Of a stretch of 64,000 nt of DNA, positions 42,463 through 51,900 are shown piece after piece; the first letter of the stretch is position 1; each line of letters begins with the position of its first letter. The notes under the pieces are model-generated. The model was not told the origin of the DNA and ran no database searches. It worked only from the letters and a program-made list of their open reading frames with translations. The position numbers and the translations under genes are program-made. The stretch comes from Anaerolineales bacterium HSG25 (GTDB lineage: Bacteria > Chloroflexota > Anaerolineae > 4572-78 > J111). Where the stretch lies: assembly GCA_030377865.1 (NCBI GenBank), contig JAUCGA010000017.1, positions 1-64,000 of the forward strand, given 5' to 3'.

Positions 42463-44325
42463 TCAAGGTGGATGTGGCGCAGTCCCTTTCTCCATGAGCC
42501 GAGTGATGCCCAACAGCGGGCGACCACTTCGCTCGTAGAATGCCTCCTCGATGTTCTCCTCAAGGTTGACGGCTCGGTACATGCTCTTAAACTCGCCGCT
42601 CCGGTCGAAGATGATTTCGTCGGGAGCGCGCCACAGGTAATAGGTGTCTGGTTGCTCGATAAATTTTTGCATGCGACTGGTCAAATCGGCATCACTCTGC
42701 CAACTGTAGCCAAATAACTCTACCGGTGCGACCTGCCCGTTGGTCAAGTAGAAAATCGGTGCGGCCAAACCCCAATCCATCGCCGCCACCGGTGGACTCC
42801 CCCGCTCGACTAGCCAGTCACTCAAATCGTACATGGCATCAGAATGGGTACTCAGCCCACCCGATTCGGTTAAAGCGCGATGATAACTGACCACGCCAAC
42901 CAGATTGGTCAGCACCAGCATGGTCAGCCCCAAACTCAGCATGGCTTGTCGAGTGAAAGCTGACAGCCATCGCTCATAACTCTGATAGCAAAACCAGCCC
43001 CCCAAACTCAACGCCATTGCCGCCCACGGCATCAAAATAGCAAAATGTGTGACCCACAAGGCCGACACCGTGCCGATGCTGGCTAAAATCACCAAGCCAA
43101 TCACCGCAAACGGGAAGAGGGCGGTTAGGGTCTGACTTTCAGATACAGACTTGGGTTGTTGGAGAGAAATAGCTCCTCCCCCTTGCAGGGGGAGGTTGGG
43201 AGGGGGTAGAGAGTTACTCAATCCCGTATAGTCATCTTCGGCTGGTTCTATGCCTTCGACAGGCTCAGGCAACGCCCTATACGAATATGTCAGCACTCCC
43301 CAACCAACAGCCCACAGTACCAGCACCAACATCCCCCCAAACAGAATCGGCGGCAACGGATTGCTGATGATGTCGCCCAAATACCACAGGTGCGCCCCGC
43401 TGAGTAGCACTTGATACTGATACAGTCGTTGTCCTAAATTGTCGATAAAAGCGGTGTTGTCTACGCCGTAGTAGGAGGTTCCGGCGTTTTCGGTAATGGC
43501 GAGGTAGGTGCCCCATGTTTGTAGGTTGTAGATGATGAGCGGAAGCGCGCCCATCAGAAAGGCCACCATCGACATGGGGAGTTCCCATTTTAGGAAAGTC
43601 GGCAATTGGCGCGCAGGCAGACTGCCTGCATCCGCGGAAGTTCTATCACGATGACTAGCTCCAGGAAACAGAATCAGGTCGAGCCAAGGTTGTTTGAGGA
43701 TAAAATGGTAATAGAGCAGGTAAAGTAAAAACAGCGCTCCCAAGGCGGCGATGAGCCACAAAAATAGGAACTTGGCGTATAGTCCTAAGCCAAACAGAAA
43801 CGACCCCGCCATCGCCCAGCGATAACCACCGTCATGCCAACGTCGCATCCAGCAGTAGGTGGCGAACACGCCAATGGTGGCGGTCATGCTGGTCACAAAG
43901 ATACCTTGTCGATTCCAGAAGATAAAGGTCGGATCAACGGCTAAGATTAACGCGGCCACAAGCCCGACCCGTTGGTTACGGCTCAAATAACTGACCAGCA
44001 GGTAGGTCGCCATGATGGTCAGTAGGCCAACCAAAACCGACATGAGCCGTAACGCTGTGGGGGTTGAGCCAAAAATCATAATAAACGGGAGCGCGGCGTA
44101 ACTGTTCAGCGCCCCGATATAATCTTGGGTCATAAAAGGGATGGTCTGCCCGCCGATAGTGATTCCATGTCCGCGGAAACTGCTAACAGGTTGGCCGGTC
44201 AGCAGTTGGATGATGGGCACGGCCTCGAATGTCTCATCATAATGGAGGCCGGGCAGGTCAAGCTGGTAGAGACTCAGGCCGAGGTAGAGTAGAATGATGG
44301 CGGTTAATGGTAAATTGGCTTTCAT
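42463..44325 (-). CDS. GT-C family (GT39/ArnT-like) membrane glycosyltransferase with in-frame repeat insertions
   Basis: A 620-residue polytopic membrane protein. The first extracytoplasmic loop has the GT-C acidic motif LPGLHYDETFEAVPI. RLMSVLVGLLTIMATYLL and further spans follow (11-12 in total), with a C-terminal soluble domain (about 500-620). It probably uses a polyprenyl-phosphate sugar. Residues about 345-385 (LPEPVEGIEPAEDDY, then SLPPPNLPLQGGGAISLQQ) are encoded by the same repeat modules found between genes and appear to be in-frame insertions in a loop. A shorter insertion (SADAGSLPARQ, near residue 235) may be another. The reading frame stays open, so the protein may still work. 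Confidence 0.85.
   Translation of the reverse strand: MKANLPLTAIILLYLGLSLYQLDLPGLHYDETFEAVPIIQLLTGQPVSSFRGHGITIGGQTIPFMTQDYIGALNSYAALPFIMIFGSTPTALRLMSVLVGLLTIMATYLLVSYLSRNQRVGLVAALILAVDPTFIFWNRQGIFVTSMTATIGVFATYCWMRRWHDGGYRWAMAGSFLFGLGLYAKFLFLWLIAALGALFLLYLLYYHFILKQPWLDLILFPGASHRDRTSADAGSLPARQLPTFLKWELPMSMVAFLMGALPLIIYNLQTWGTYLAITENAGTSYYGVDNTAFIDNLGQRLYQYQVLLSGAHLWYLGDIISNPLPPILFGGMLVLVLWAVGWGVLTYSYRALPEPVEGIEPAEDDYTGLSNSLPPPNLPLQGGGAISLQQPKSVSESQTLTALFPFAVIGLVILASIGTVSALWVTHFAILMPWAAMALSLGGWFCYQSYERWLSAFTRQAMLSLGLTMLVLTNLVGVVSYHRALTESGGLSTHSDAMYDLSDWLVERGSPPVAAMDWGLAAPIFYLTNGQVAPVELFGYSWQSDADLTSRMQKFIEQPDTYYLWRAPDEIIFDRSGEFKSMYRAVNLEENIEEAFYERSGRPLLGITRLMEKGTAPHPP
43150..43285. repeat. repeat modules inside the glycosyltransferase gene
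   Basis: A CTCCCCCTTGCAGGGGGAGG hairpin with flanking TTGGGAGGGGGTAGAG sequence, as in the cargo of E2/E3/E7/E8. Next to it is GCCTTCGACAGGCTCAGGC, the E4-type cargo. The whole stretch is read in frame within the coding sequence. Confidence 0.75.
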
Positions 44326-44334
44326 GATGATAAG

Positions 44335-44440
44335 GCACGTGGAAAAAAATAATTACCCCACGCAGAGACGCGGAGAAAAACTTAAAAACTCTGCGTCTCC
44401 GCGTCTCTGCGAGAAATTTTGGGATGACTTGAATTTTCCA
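44335..44440. repeat. GGCACGTGG repeat with GCAGAGACGCGGAG hairpin
   Basis: It starts GGCACGTGGAAAAAAATAAT, as at 24552, but its hairpin is CGCAGAGACGCGGAG / CTCCGCGTCTCTGCG, the same core as family G copy G0. The rest of the 254-bp gap to the FecR gene shows no gene. Confidence 0.55.
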
Positions 44441-44579
44441 TCTCCCTAACGTTGATTTTGTGTTTGTAAGTACAGCGTTAAACAAGTTTTGTGTGATTGC
44501 CTCTCAAACACCTACGAGGACAAAAACAGACCTCGCAGGAGATTCACCTCTCACGTTTTCACGAATCACGTTTCATTCC

Positions 44580-45791
44580 TCACTCCTCACCCAACAACGA
44601 GACGTTGCCGACGCGGGCCTGATACAACCAGCCGGAGGCATAGACCCGAATCGAGGTGATGTAGACCGGTTTTTCGCGGCCCAGAATCGTTAGCAGGTTG
44701 TCCGATTCGTAGGGATACCAGATAAAACGGGCGATTCGTTCGGTTGATTTGCTTGGGTGGCTGGTCAGCACGTAGTTGTCGGGTGGGATGCTGTAGTAAA
44801 CGCCATGAAACCAGTTGCGGTCGGTTCCTTCGGCATCTTTGTAAGAAATAGCTAACATAATCGGAAACTCGGTGCCTTGATAACCGCCCCCCTCAAGAGA
44901 TTGGTTAATCAACTGTACATCCGCTAACAATTTAAGCGAGCGGAAATCGCGCACATCTTTGTTCACCTCTTTCACGATGCCGATTTCGCTATGGGTGTTG
45001 TCTTGCCCCGTGCTCTTAAACTCAATGACGGTTTGGTTTTTGACCTCAAGTGGTTCGATGCTCGTCGTTACCCCTTCCGCTTCGTCATACTGATATGATG
45101 TCCAAGTGTCGGTATAAGTCGGGCTAAAACTACCCTCACCCAACAGGTTTTGAGCCGCCGGAAGAGGGGGCGAGGGGTGACCGTCAGCCCCAACCACCAC
45201 CCGATTACCGCGATTCAACGTCAGCATGACCTCGTCGCCGATAATATGGGCTTGCCCCAAACGAGTAATCACCTGTGTTTCGTCGTCGTTAACCTCGACA
45301 GAAAAACTGCCTTGGTCAAAGTTAATTTCGGTTTGGGGGGTGGTCACGTCAACGTTTAAAGTTTCGCGCCCACGCGCGGTCGTAACCCGAATTCGTCCTT
45401 TTTGCAGATAAATTCGAGTTTGAATCGGCAGACTGCTCAAGAAAAAACGAGGCTCTTGTGTCTCTAGCAGGGTGATGGTTGTGTTACCGTACATGGTCAA
45501 ACTGCTGTCATCGCCAAAGGCCAAAATCGCCTGTGAGGTATCGTCGGTGGTGATGGTTGCACCCTCTGCAATGAGACTGCTCTGTCCGTCGGTAACAAAG
45601 GTGCTATTGTCAGAACCTACCTCCTCAAGTAGAACGATGTCCCGTACCGAGGTCAGGTCACTATTAAAGGGTTCTGTCCCATAAAACAGGTACCAATAAA
45701 TGCTGGTAGCTATTGAACAGGAGATAACCCAAAACATAACAAACGCGGTGGATATAATGATCCACGCGGTGCGTTCAGGATTTTTTCGCAT
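44580..45791 (-). CDS. FecR-domain membrane-anchored protein
   Basis: A 403-residue protein with one N-terminal membrane segment (WIIISTAFVMFWVISCSIATSIYW, about 10-34). An extracytoplasmic FecR-like domain follows (about 65-205: SSLIAEGATITTDDTSQAILAFGDDSSLTMYGNTTITLLE, then RIYLQKGRIRVTTARG and TPQTEINFDQGSFSVEV). The C-terminal region (about 235-400) looks like a beta-sandwich. FecR domains often transmit signals to ECF sigma factors, but none is encoded nearby. Here it lies between two GT-C glycosyltransferase genes on the same strand, suggesting a role in surface polysaccharide or glycoprotein display. The ATG at 45791 has AGG 7 nt upstream. Confidence 0.85.
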   Translation of the reverse strand: MRKNPERTAWIIISTAFVMFWVISCSIATSIYWYLFYGTEPFNSDLTSVRDIVLLEEVGSDNSTFVTDGQSSLIAEGATITTDDTSQAILAFGDDSSLTMYGNTTITLLETQEPRFFLSSLPIQTRIYLQKGRIRVTTARGRETLNVDVTTPQTEINFDQGSFSVEVNDDETQVITRLGQAHIIGDEVMLTLNRGNRVVVGADGHPSPPLPAAQNLLGEGSFSPTYTDTWTSYQYDEAEGVTTSIEPLEVKNQTVIEFKSTGQDNTHSEIGIVKEVNKDVRDFRSLKLLADVQLINQSLEGGGYQGTEFPIMLAISYKDAEGTDRNWFHGVYYSIPPDNYVLTSHPSKSTERIARFIWYPYESDNLLTILGREKPVYITSIRVYASGWLYQARVGNVSLLGEE

Positions 45792-45820
45792 GGAATTACC
45801 TATTTTGATGTAACTCTAAT

Positions 45821-46478
45821 AGACCTGTTCGGGAAACTAATCGTCTCATAAAAACTCAAATTCGAGGCTTGCGGAGTGCAAAAGCATCTTGCTTTTGCAT
45901 GTTTGTCTCCGGCAAAAGCAAGATGCTTTTGCACTCCTTTATTGCCGAACAACTCTAATAGACCTGTTCGGAAAACTAATCGTCTCATAAAAACTCAAAT
46001 TCGAGGCTTGCGGAGTGCAAAAGCATCTTGCTTTTGCATGTTTGTCTCCGGCAAAAGCAAGATGCTTTTGCACTCCTTTATTGCCGAACAACTCTAATAG
46101 ACCTGTTCGGAAAACTAGTCGTCTCATAAAAACTCAAATTCGAGGCTTGCGGAGTGCAAAAGCATCTTGCTTTTGCATGTTTGTCTCTGGCAAAAGCAAG
46201 ATGCTTTTGCACTCCTTTATTCCCGAACAACTCTAATAGACCTGTTCGGAAAACTAGTCGTCTCATAAAAACTCAAATTCGAGGTCTGCGGAGTGCAAAA
46301 GCATCTTGCTTTTGCATGTTTGTCTCCGGCAAAAGCAAGATGCTTTTGCACTCCTTTATTCCCGAACAACTCTTAAAAACTCAAATTCGAGGTCTGCGGA
46401 GTGCAAAAGCTTCTTGTTTTTGCATATTTGTCTCTGGCAAAAGCAAGATGCTTTTGCACTCCTTTATTCCCGAACAAC
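45821..46478 (+). repeat. tandem array of family C elements, exact 139-bp period
   Basis: Four complete units start AGACCTGTTCGG at 45821, 45960, 46099 and 46238. A fifth, left-truncated unit lies at 46373-46478. Each holds the GTGCAAAAGCATCTTGC hairpin with a 13-base loop. The units differ at only a few positions. The last bases of the array encode the end and stop codon of the DUF2723-like gene. Confidence 0.92.
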
Positions 46479-48509
46479 GGTAATCTGCCCCACAATCTGT
46501 CCGTCGCCCAAATTTTCAAACTGGCCGGGTTCTGGTTGATGGTACATGCCTACTCGCAAATTATAGGTTCTCGGTGGCAGATTCGGCGGCAGGGTCAGTT
46601 GATGTGTGTCTCGGAGCGTTTCGCCGAGTTGCCAGTAGTGGCTCGGATAGATGACTCCGCCGGGTAGATGGTCGTGTTGAGTCACCCCGTTACCAGCCTC
46701 GTCAAGCAGATGAACATAACTGCTGTAATCGACGCGCAATGGCTGTAGCGCCCGCCAATGGAGCGTGATGGTCAGGGTTTGAGAGCCATCATCAGCCTGA
46801 GCCAGTTGGCTGTCATATCCCAACAGAGCCATACTGTCGGCTAGTCTCACCTCAGTGACATGGTCGGGCGGGTTGAGGTATGATTCGGCTCGAAACAGTG
46901 TCCCCGTGGGCGTAAGAGAGGCTTTTAGGCGCAGGTCGTCGAGCGGTTTGATGAGATAGACGGGACGCTCAGACCGTAAGGCTTGGTCGAGCAGACGACC
47001 CACGTTGGCATAGGCTGGATCGGTGACAATTAAGGGAAACAGCCCAATTAAATCGGGGCGTTGCTGGTTTACATATTGATAGTACCACATGGGCATGATG
47101 TCGTTGCGGTCGTTACTGAGCAGAACCGCACCATGTGGCAATGGCTCGGCCAGAATTTTTTGCCATCCATCACGGGCATGGGTGTTATCAGCTTGACTAA
47201 TTGAGTCGAATTGGCTAATCAAACTTAATATGGGTAAGATTAAAAATGGAACCAGAATCAGGGGCGAGAGCAGTTGATAGGCTCGCTCTTGTAGGCGTTG
47301 ATCTAGGCTCTGCATGATGCTGTTGGTTGCGGGTTCGGCTTGTTGTCTGACGATGATAGTTGCTAACGTGTGGGCAACCGTCAAACAGCCTAACCCAATC
47401 CACAAGCAGACCAAAAACCAGACCGGAATAAACAGCACGTACACATCGCCGATAAAGTAGATGAGGTTAAAGGTCAGCATGGTCAGCAAACTTAGGCCGG
47501 TCAGGGCTAATAACGGCCATTGGCGGCGCTGAATCAGACTGAACCCGCCGATGAGCATCAGCCCCATGCCGAGCCAGCCAAACTGCTCATGAAACCATGT
47601 CCAGACTAGGCCAAATCGAGCTAGTCCGACTGCTTCGGGGCGTAGTTCGCTGGTAAAGACGGTTCCGGTAATATGTTGTAAAAAACCAGTCAGGCTGTTG
47701 TCATACAGTATCAACTGTTGCGCCTCACTGAGCGAGATGACGGCGTAGGGCGTGCTCGGTGCAATCAGCGGCAGGTACAGGTAAAGCAATATCGGCATGA
47801 CGACTAAAACAATGCTACTTATCAGGTGAGATAGGCTCAGTTGCTTTGTAAGGTCAGGATTAGCTCGATAGCTTAATCCCCAGTAAGCCAGTAGACCGGG
47901 TAAGAGTAACACCGTGGTTACATGGTGGGTCAGCCCCAAACCGATGACCAGAGCTAACAGGTTTAGCTTCAAAATTCTAACTGAGTTAGAAATTTCTAGA
48001 GTCTGTGGACTGTTGTGAATTTTTAGAGCCAAGCCGATAATACTCACGATAAAGAGGCTATGTAGGGTGTAAACCTCGGCAATAATGGCTTGACTCCAAA
48101 AGACGGCGTTCGTGGCGAGTAGAGTCGCGGTCACTATGGCCGCCACTCGTTGAGCCGCGACATCACTTTCGGGGTACACCTGTCCCACAAATAAACGGGC
48201 AACTACAAAGGTTGCTCCCACAGTTAAGGCTCCGCATATTGCCGAAAAAAGGTTCATGCGCCAAGCTACCTCGCCCACGGGGAAAAGGTGTGTCCACAAC
48301 CAGCCCAACATGGTGTACAACGGATAGCCGGTTGGATGGGCGATACCGGGCAACCAAGCCACAAACTGAAACTCGCCCGGATCGGCTAGTAAAACCGTTG
48401 GCGCGAGAGTCAGCAGATAGAGGATGAATACTACCAAGGCGATGAAAGTCGCAATTAGGAACTCTGTTTTTGGGTTGGGATGGGGTGTAGTTTGTCTCTC
48501 TTGGTTCAT
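46464..48509 (-). CDS. DUF2723-type GT-C membrane glycosyltransferase
   Basis: A polytopic protein of about 681 residues. The N-terminal DUF2723 region has the typical TLAPTVLLADPGEFQFVAWLPGIAHPTGYPLYTMLG loop and 10-12 membrane spans, followed by a soluble C-terminal domain from about residue 475. Homologues are thought to be protein O-mannosyltransferase-like enzymes; the acceptor here is unknown. The ATG at 48509 is chosen over a TTG two codons upstream. The C-terminal residues VVRE and the TAA stop are written by the end of the family C array (TTGTTCGGGAATAA), so the original C-terminus was probably altered. It shares a strand with the FecR and GT-C genes. Confidence 0.87.
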   Translation of the reverse strand: MNQERQTTPHPNPKTEFLIATFIALVVFILYLLTLAPTVLLADPGEFQFVAWLPGIAHPTGYPLYTMLGWLWTHLFPVGEVAWRMNLFSAICGALTVGATFVVARLFVGQVYPESDVAAQRVAAIVTATLLATNAVFWSQAIIAEVYTLHSLFIVSIIGLALKIHNSPQTLEISNSVRILKLNLLALVIGLGLTHHVTTVLLLPGLLAYWGLSYRANPDLTKQLSLSHLISSIVLVVMPILLYLYLPLIAPSTPYAVISLSEAQQLILYDNSLTGFLQHITGTVFTSELRPEAVGLARFGLVWTWFHEQFGWLGMGLMLIGGFSLIQRRQWPLLALTGLSLLTMLTFNLIYFIGDVYVLFIPVWFLVCLWIGLGCLTVAHTLATIIVRQQAEPATNSIMQSLDQRLQERAYQLLSPLILVPFLILPILSLISQFDSISQADNTHARDGWQKILAEPLPHGAVLLSNDRNDIMPMWYYQYVNQQRPDLIGLFPLIVTDPAYANVGRLLDQALRSERPVYLIKPLDDLRLKASLTPTGTLFRAESYLNPPDHVTEVRLADSMALLGYDSQLAQADDGSQTLTITLHWRALQPLRVDYSSYVHLLDEAGNGVTQHDHLPGGVIYPSHYWQLGETLRDTHQLTLPPNLPPRTYNLRVGMYHQPEPGQFENLGDGQIVGQITVVRE

Positions 48510-48682
48510 AAACAAGCGAGAATTATAACATAAATTTAAGGCAGGGGCGATAAACAGGGCTATAAATTAGGGCTAGGCGATTTGGCGGAGATAAATGACG
48601 TATGGCTTAGGCCAGTTTTAGCGCTACATGTATTTTGCATAATTTAATATCTTTGGCTTTTATGTTACAATGTCGGCTAATA

Positions 48683-48785
48683 CGTGGTGGTCAAGATGAT
48701 GTTGGAGTGCAATGGGTTCAGCCATTGCTTTTGGCAACGGCTAAACCCGTTGCACTCCATTTTCAACATCAAGCTGACCACTACA
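48683..48785. mobile_element. family A element, copy A3, with exact 15-bp target duplication
   Basis: A 103-bp element from CGTGGTGGTCA to TGACCACTACA, flanked by a perfect 15-bp repeat, CAATGTCGGCTAATA (48668-48682 and 48786-48800). It is the same sequence as A1 in inverted orientation. It ends 43 bp before the start codon of the receiver-HD-GYP gene. Confidence 0.95.
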
Positions 48786-48828
48786 CAATGTCGGCTAATA
48801 TCTGTTTTAGTAGAGGGTTAGTTTTGGT

Positions 48829-49824
48829 ATGCTTTGTCAAAGCACAATTTTGGTTGTTGATGATGAAACTGTCGCTCACAAAATATTAAATGGCTTGTTA
48901 GTTAATGAAGGGTATCATTTAATTTTTGCTCATAGTGGACAAGAGGCGCTAACTAAAGCCAGCCTAATTCTGCCGGATTTGGTTTTACTTGATGTGATGA
49001 TGCCCGGCATGGATGGCTTTGCTGTTTGTCGCGCCTTACGAAATGATTCGGTACTGGCTGAAGTACCAATTGTGATGATTACTAGCTTAGATGACCGGAG
49101 GTCTCGTTTGAAGGGGATTGAGGCTGGAGCGGATGATTTTATTAACAAACCTGTTGATAAGGTCGAACTCCGGTTACGGGTGAAGAGTATCACCCGCCTT
49201 AATCGGTACCGACAACTACACACCGAACGAGCCAATCTCAAAAAAGCCCACCAAGAGTTAGCTCAAGCCTACGATGAAACCTTATCAGGATGGGCGCATG
49301 CTCTTGAGTTACGAGATAAAGAAACTGAAGGACATTCACAACGAGTGATGTTGCTGACCGTGAAGTTAGCTCGTTATATGGGTGTAAATGCACACAGGCT
49401 GGTTCATATTCGGCGAGGAGCATTGCTCCATGATATTGGAAAAATGGCAATCCCAGACCATATTTTATTAAAAACAGGTGATTTAACTGATGACGAGCGT
49501 TTAACCATGTGCCAACACCCAATTTATGCCTACGAGATGCTCTCAAAAATCACCTATTTACAACCAGCCCTAGACATCCCCTACTGTCATCATGAATGGT
49601 GGAATGGAAACGGTTATCCACGCGGTCTGAGGGGAGAAGAGATACCGATCGCGGCTCGTATTTTCGCGGTGATTGACGTGTGGGATGCCTTAAACTCAGA
49701 CCGTCCTTATCGTTCTGCATGGTCGACCGAGGATATTTTAGTGCATATTCAACAGTTATCGGGAACTCATTTTGATCCCAAAGTTGTTACAGCCTTTATT
49801 GAGTTGATGAATAGTACGGAATGA
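48829..49824 (+). CDS. response regulator with HD-GYP domain (c-di-GMP phosphodiesterase)
   Basis: A 331-residue RpfG-like regulator. The receiver domain (1-120) has the acidic pair in VVDDE and phosphoacceptor Asp in LVLLDVMMPGMDG, with the K switch in FINKP. A coiled linker leads to an HD-GYP domain (about 150-330) with all expected elements: ALELRDKETEGHSQRV, the HD pair in LLHDIGK, IPDHILLK, HHEWWNGNGYPRGL and AVIDVWDALNSDRPYR. It is likely to hydrolyse c-di-GMP when phosphorylated. The cNMP-binding kinase gene follows 36 bp later and is the obvious partner. Confidence 0.95.
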   Translation: MLCQSTILVVDDETVAHKILNGLLVNEGYHLIFAHSGQEALTKASLILPDLVLLDVMMPGMDGFAVCRALRNDSVLAEVPIVMITSLDDRRSRLKGIEAGADDFINKPVDKVELRLRVKSITRLNRYRQLHTERANLKKAHQELAQAYDETLSGWAHALELRDKETEGHSQRVMLLTVKLARYMGVNAHRLVHIRRGALLHDIGKMAIPDHILLKTGDLTDDERLTMCQHPIYAYEMLSKITYLQPALDIPYCHHEWWNGNGYPRGLRGEEIPIAARIFAVIDVWDALNSDRPYRSAWSTEDILVHIQQLSGTHFDPKVVTAFIELMNSTE

Positions 49825-49860
49825 TATATATTTATAGTATTAAGGAATAGGTGTGGCACA

Positions 49861-51900
49861 ATGAATGACCACGAAAAAACAAAAACTGAGTTGATTACCG
49901 AACTGAAACTATTACGTCAACAACTCGCGAACCAAAAATCGATTTATACAGATAGCGATGGCTATCTTGAGCTAGATATTAATCAGTTAACTGACTTAGG
50001 TGAAACCGTCAACTTTGCTCAGGGGGAATTACTATTTAGTGAAGGAGCCTTTGGAAATCATGTTTATGTTATTAAAACTGGCAAAGTGGAAATATTCAAA
50101 ACAACACCTAGCGGAAAACTATGCATCACTATCCGTACCGCTGGTGAAATAATCGGTGAACTATCACTCTTAGACCAACTCCCCCGCACTGCGGGAGCTA
50201 TGGCTTTGAATGATTGTGTTTGCCTAAGGCTGAATAAACAAACGTTTGACTACCTTCTCTCACAAGAATCGGGATTAGTGATGGCTCTGCTCAAAACTGT
50301 AGTCATCCGTTGGCGAGAAATTGAGGCCGCGTTGGCTCATAATCGACATTTACTAGAAGATTTAAGTACTCAGAAACAAAACGAGGCACAACTGCTATAC
50401 CAAGCCAGTATTTTAGAGCAGGTATCAGAGGCAATTATTGCTACAGACATCACTTTTCATATAAAAAGTTGGAACCATGCCGCAGAGCGTTTGTATGGAT
50501 ATGACTTTGCCGAAGTCGTTGGCAAACCCATGCATGAGATTGCAAAGACCATTTTCCTGAATCCAATTGAAACCATTATGGCCGAATTTGGCGAAAAGGG
50601 GATATGGGCGGGGGAGATAATTCAACATAATCAAGCAGGACAACCCATTGATATTTTGAGTTCAATCTCGTTAGTCCGAAACGCCGAGGGAACTCATGTT
50701 GGTGCGGTGGCCGTAAATCGAGATATTTCAGCCCGTAAACTTCTAGAAAAACAAATTCGTCACAGTCGAGAAAAGTATCGTCTTTTATTTGATAATGCAA
50801 CTATGCCGATTTCTCTTATTGATATTACAGGTAAGGTATTGATGCTCAATAACACTGCCGCTCGTCTGCTTAATAAGGATCATCCCAAAAAATTTATCGG
50901 CAAAAATATTGCGGATTTATTACCCCATGATGCGGAGAGGCTCATTGCTCGACACCAAGAAGTTATTGAAACTGACCAAACCCTTGTGGTCGAAGATTAT
51001 TTTGATTTGCCAATAGGCAGGCGCTGGTATTTATCTACCATACACCCCATGAAGAAAGAAACCTTCTCCTACGATGCTGTACAGATTATTTCGAACGATA
51101 TTACCGAACGAAAAGAGATTGAAAAACAGTTACAAGACTCTCATCAAATTTTAGAAACAAGAGTTGCTGAACGAACCGCAGAACTAGAAACAGCCAATAT
51201 AGAATTAGCAAAAGTGAACCGATTTAAGAATAATTTCCTAACGAGCATGAGCCATGAGTTGCGTACTCCGTTAAGTGCTATTTTGGGTGTAACTGATATT
51301 CTTGAGGAACAGGCATTTGGCCCGTTAAATGAGCGCCAAGAAGAGTATATACAGATGATCCAAGATAGTGGGAGGCATCTGCTAGAGCTAATTAATGATA
51401 TTCTTGATTTAGCCAAAATTGAAGCCAACCAACTTGAACTAATCGTCGGACCCGCGGTACTTAACGATATCTGTCAATCTAGCGTACAAACCGTTCTCCC
51501 TCTGGCCCATAAAAAACAGATTATAATAGAGTTTATTCCAACCGAAGAACAAGAAATTATTCGGGTTGACCAACGTCGACTTAAGCAAATATTGGTTAAT
51601 CTGTTAGCGAATGCGGTCAAATTTACCCCTCAAAATGGGTTGGTTCAACTAAAGGTTTCAACCACCTTCGATATGGTTGACTTTATCATTGAAGATACTG
51701 GCATCGGCATCCCTGACGATTCGATACCTTATTTGTTTAAACCCTTTATTCAACTCGATAGCACGCTTGCCCGTCAATACGAAGGAACAGGACTAGGATT
51801 AGCTCTCGTCGACAGGTTGGTAGGCTTACATAATGGTAATGTCTCTGTCACCAGCGAGATGGGACAAGGCAGTAGATTTGTCGTTTCGTTACCCCGCTAA
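49861..51900 (+). CDS. cyclic-nucleotide-binding, PAS-containing histidine kinase
   Basis: A 679-residue cytoplasmic kinase. The cNMP-binding domain (about 35-150) has FAQGELLFSEGAFGNHVYVIKTGKVEIF and the phosphate cassette GEIIGELSLLDQLPRTAG, with its Arg, so binding of cAMP or cGMP is plausible. Two PAS domains follow (about 180-295 and 305-425), then a coiled coil and HisKA with His near residue 465 (SMSHELRTPLSAILG). The HATPase has an N-box in LLANAVKFTP, G1 in EDTGIGIPD and G2 in GTGLGLALV. It probably forms a pair with the HD-GYP regulator upstream. The TAA stop is the target duplication of family E element E7. Confidence 0.94.
   Translation: MNDHEKTKTELITELKLLRQQLANQKSIYTDSDGYLELDINQLTDLGETVNFAQGELLFSEGAFGNHVYVIKTGKVEIFKTTPSGKLCITIRTAGEIIGELSLLDQLPRTAGAMALNDCVCLRLNKQTFDYLLSQESGLVMALLKTVVIRWREIEAALAHNRHLLEDLSTQKQNEAQLLYQASILEQVSEAIIATDITFHIKSWNHAAERLYGYDFAEVVGKPMHEIAKTIFLNPIETIMAEFGEKGIWAGEIIQHNQAGQPIDILSSISLVRNAEGTHVGAVAVNRDISARKLLEKQIRHSREKYRLLFDNATMPISLIDITGKVLMLNNTAARLLNKDHPKKFIGKNIADLLPHDAERLIARHQEVIETDQTLVVEDYFDLPIGRRWYLSTIHPMKKETFSYDAVQIISNDITERKEIEKQLQDSHQILETRVAERTAELETANIELAKVNRFKNNFLTSMSHELRTPLSAILGVTDILEEQAFGPLNERQEEYIQMIQDSGRHLLELINDILDLAKIEANQLELIVGPAVLNDICQSSVQTVLPLAHKKQIIIEFIPTEEQEIIRVDQRRLKQILVNLLANAVKFTPQNGLVQLKVSTTFDMVDFIIEDTGIGIPDDSIPYLFKPFIQLDSTLARQYEGTGLGLALVDRLVGLHNGNVSVTSEMGQGSRFVVSLPR

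Noticed and set aside
45821-46478. Regular repeats that could be mistaken for a CRISPR array
   Set aside because: The whole 139-bp unit repeats with hardly any variation, so there are no unique spacers, and no cas genes are present. It is a tandem array of a palindromic element.
45876-46539. Series of small reading frames (62-109 codons) in the tandem array
   Set aside because: They repeat with the array period, occur on both strands of the same palindrome, and lack ribosome sites. They are artefacts of the repeat.
48532-48537. TATAAT on the minus strand just before the DUF2723-like gene as a promoter
   Set aside because: No acceptable -35 box lies at 16-18 bp, and the sequence is AT-rich. 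Too weak to list.
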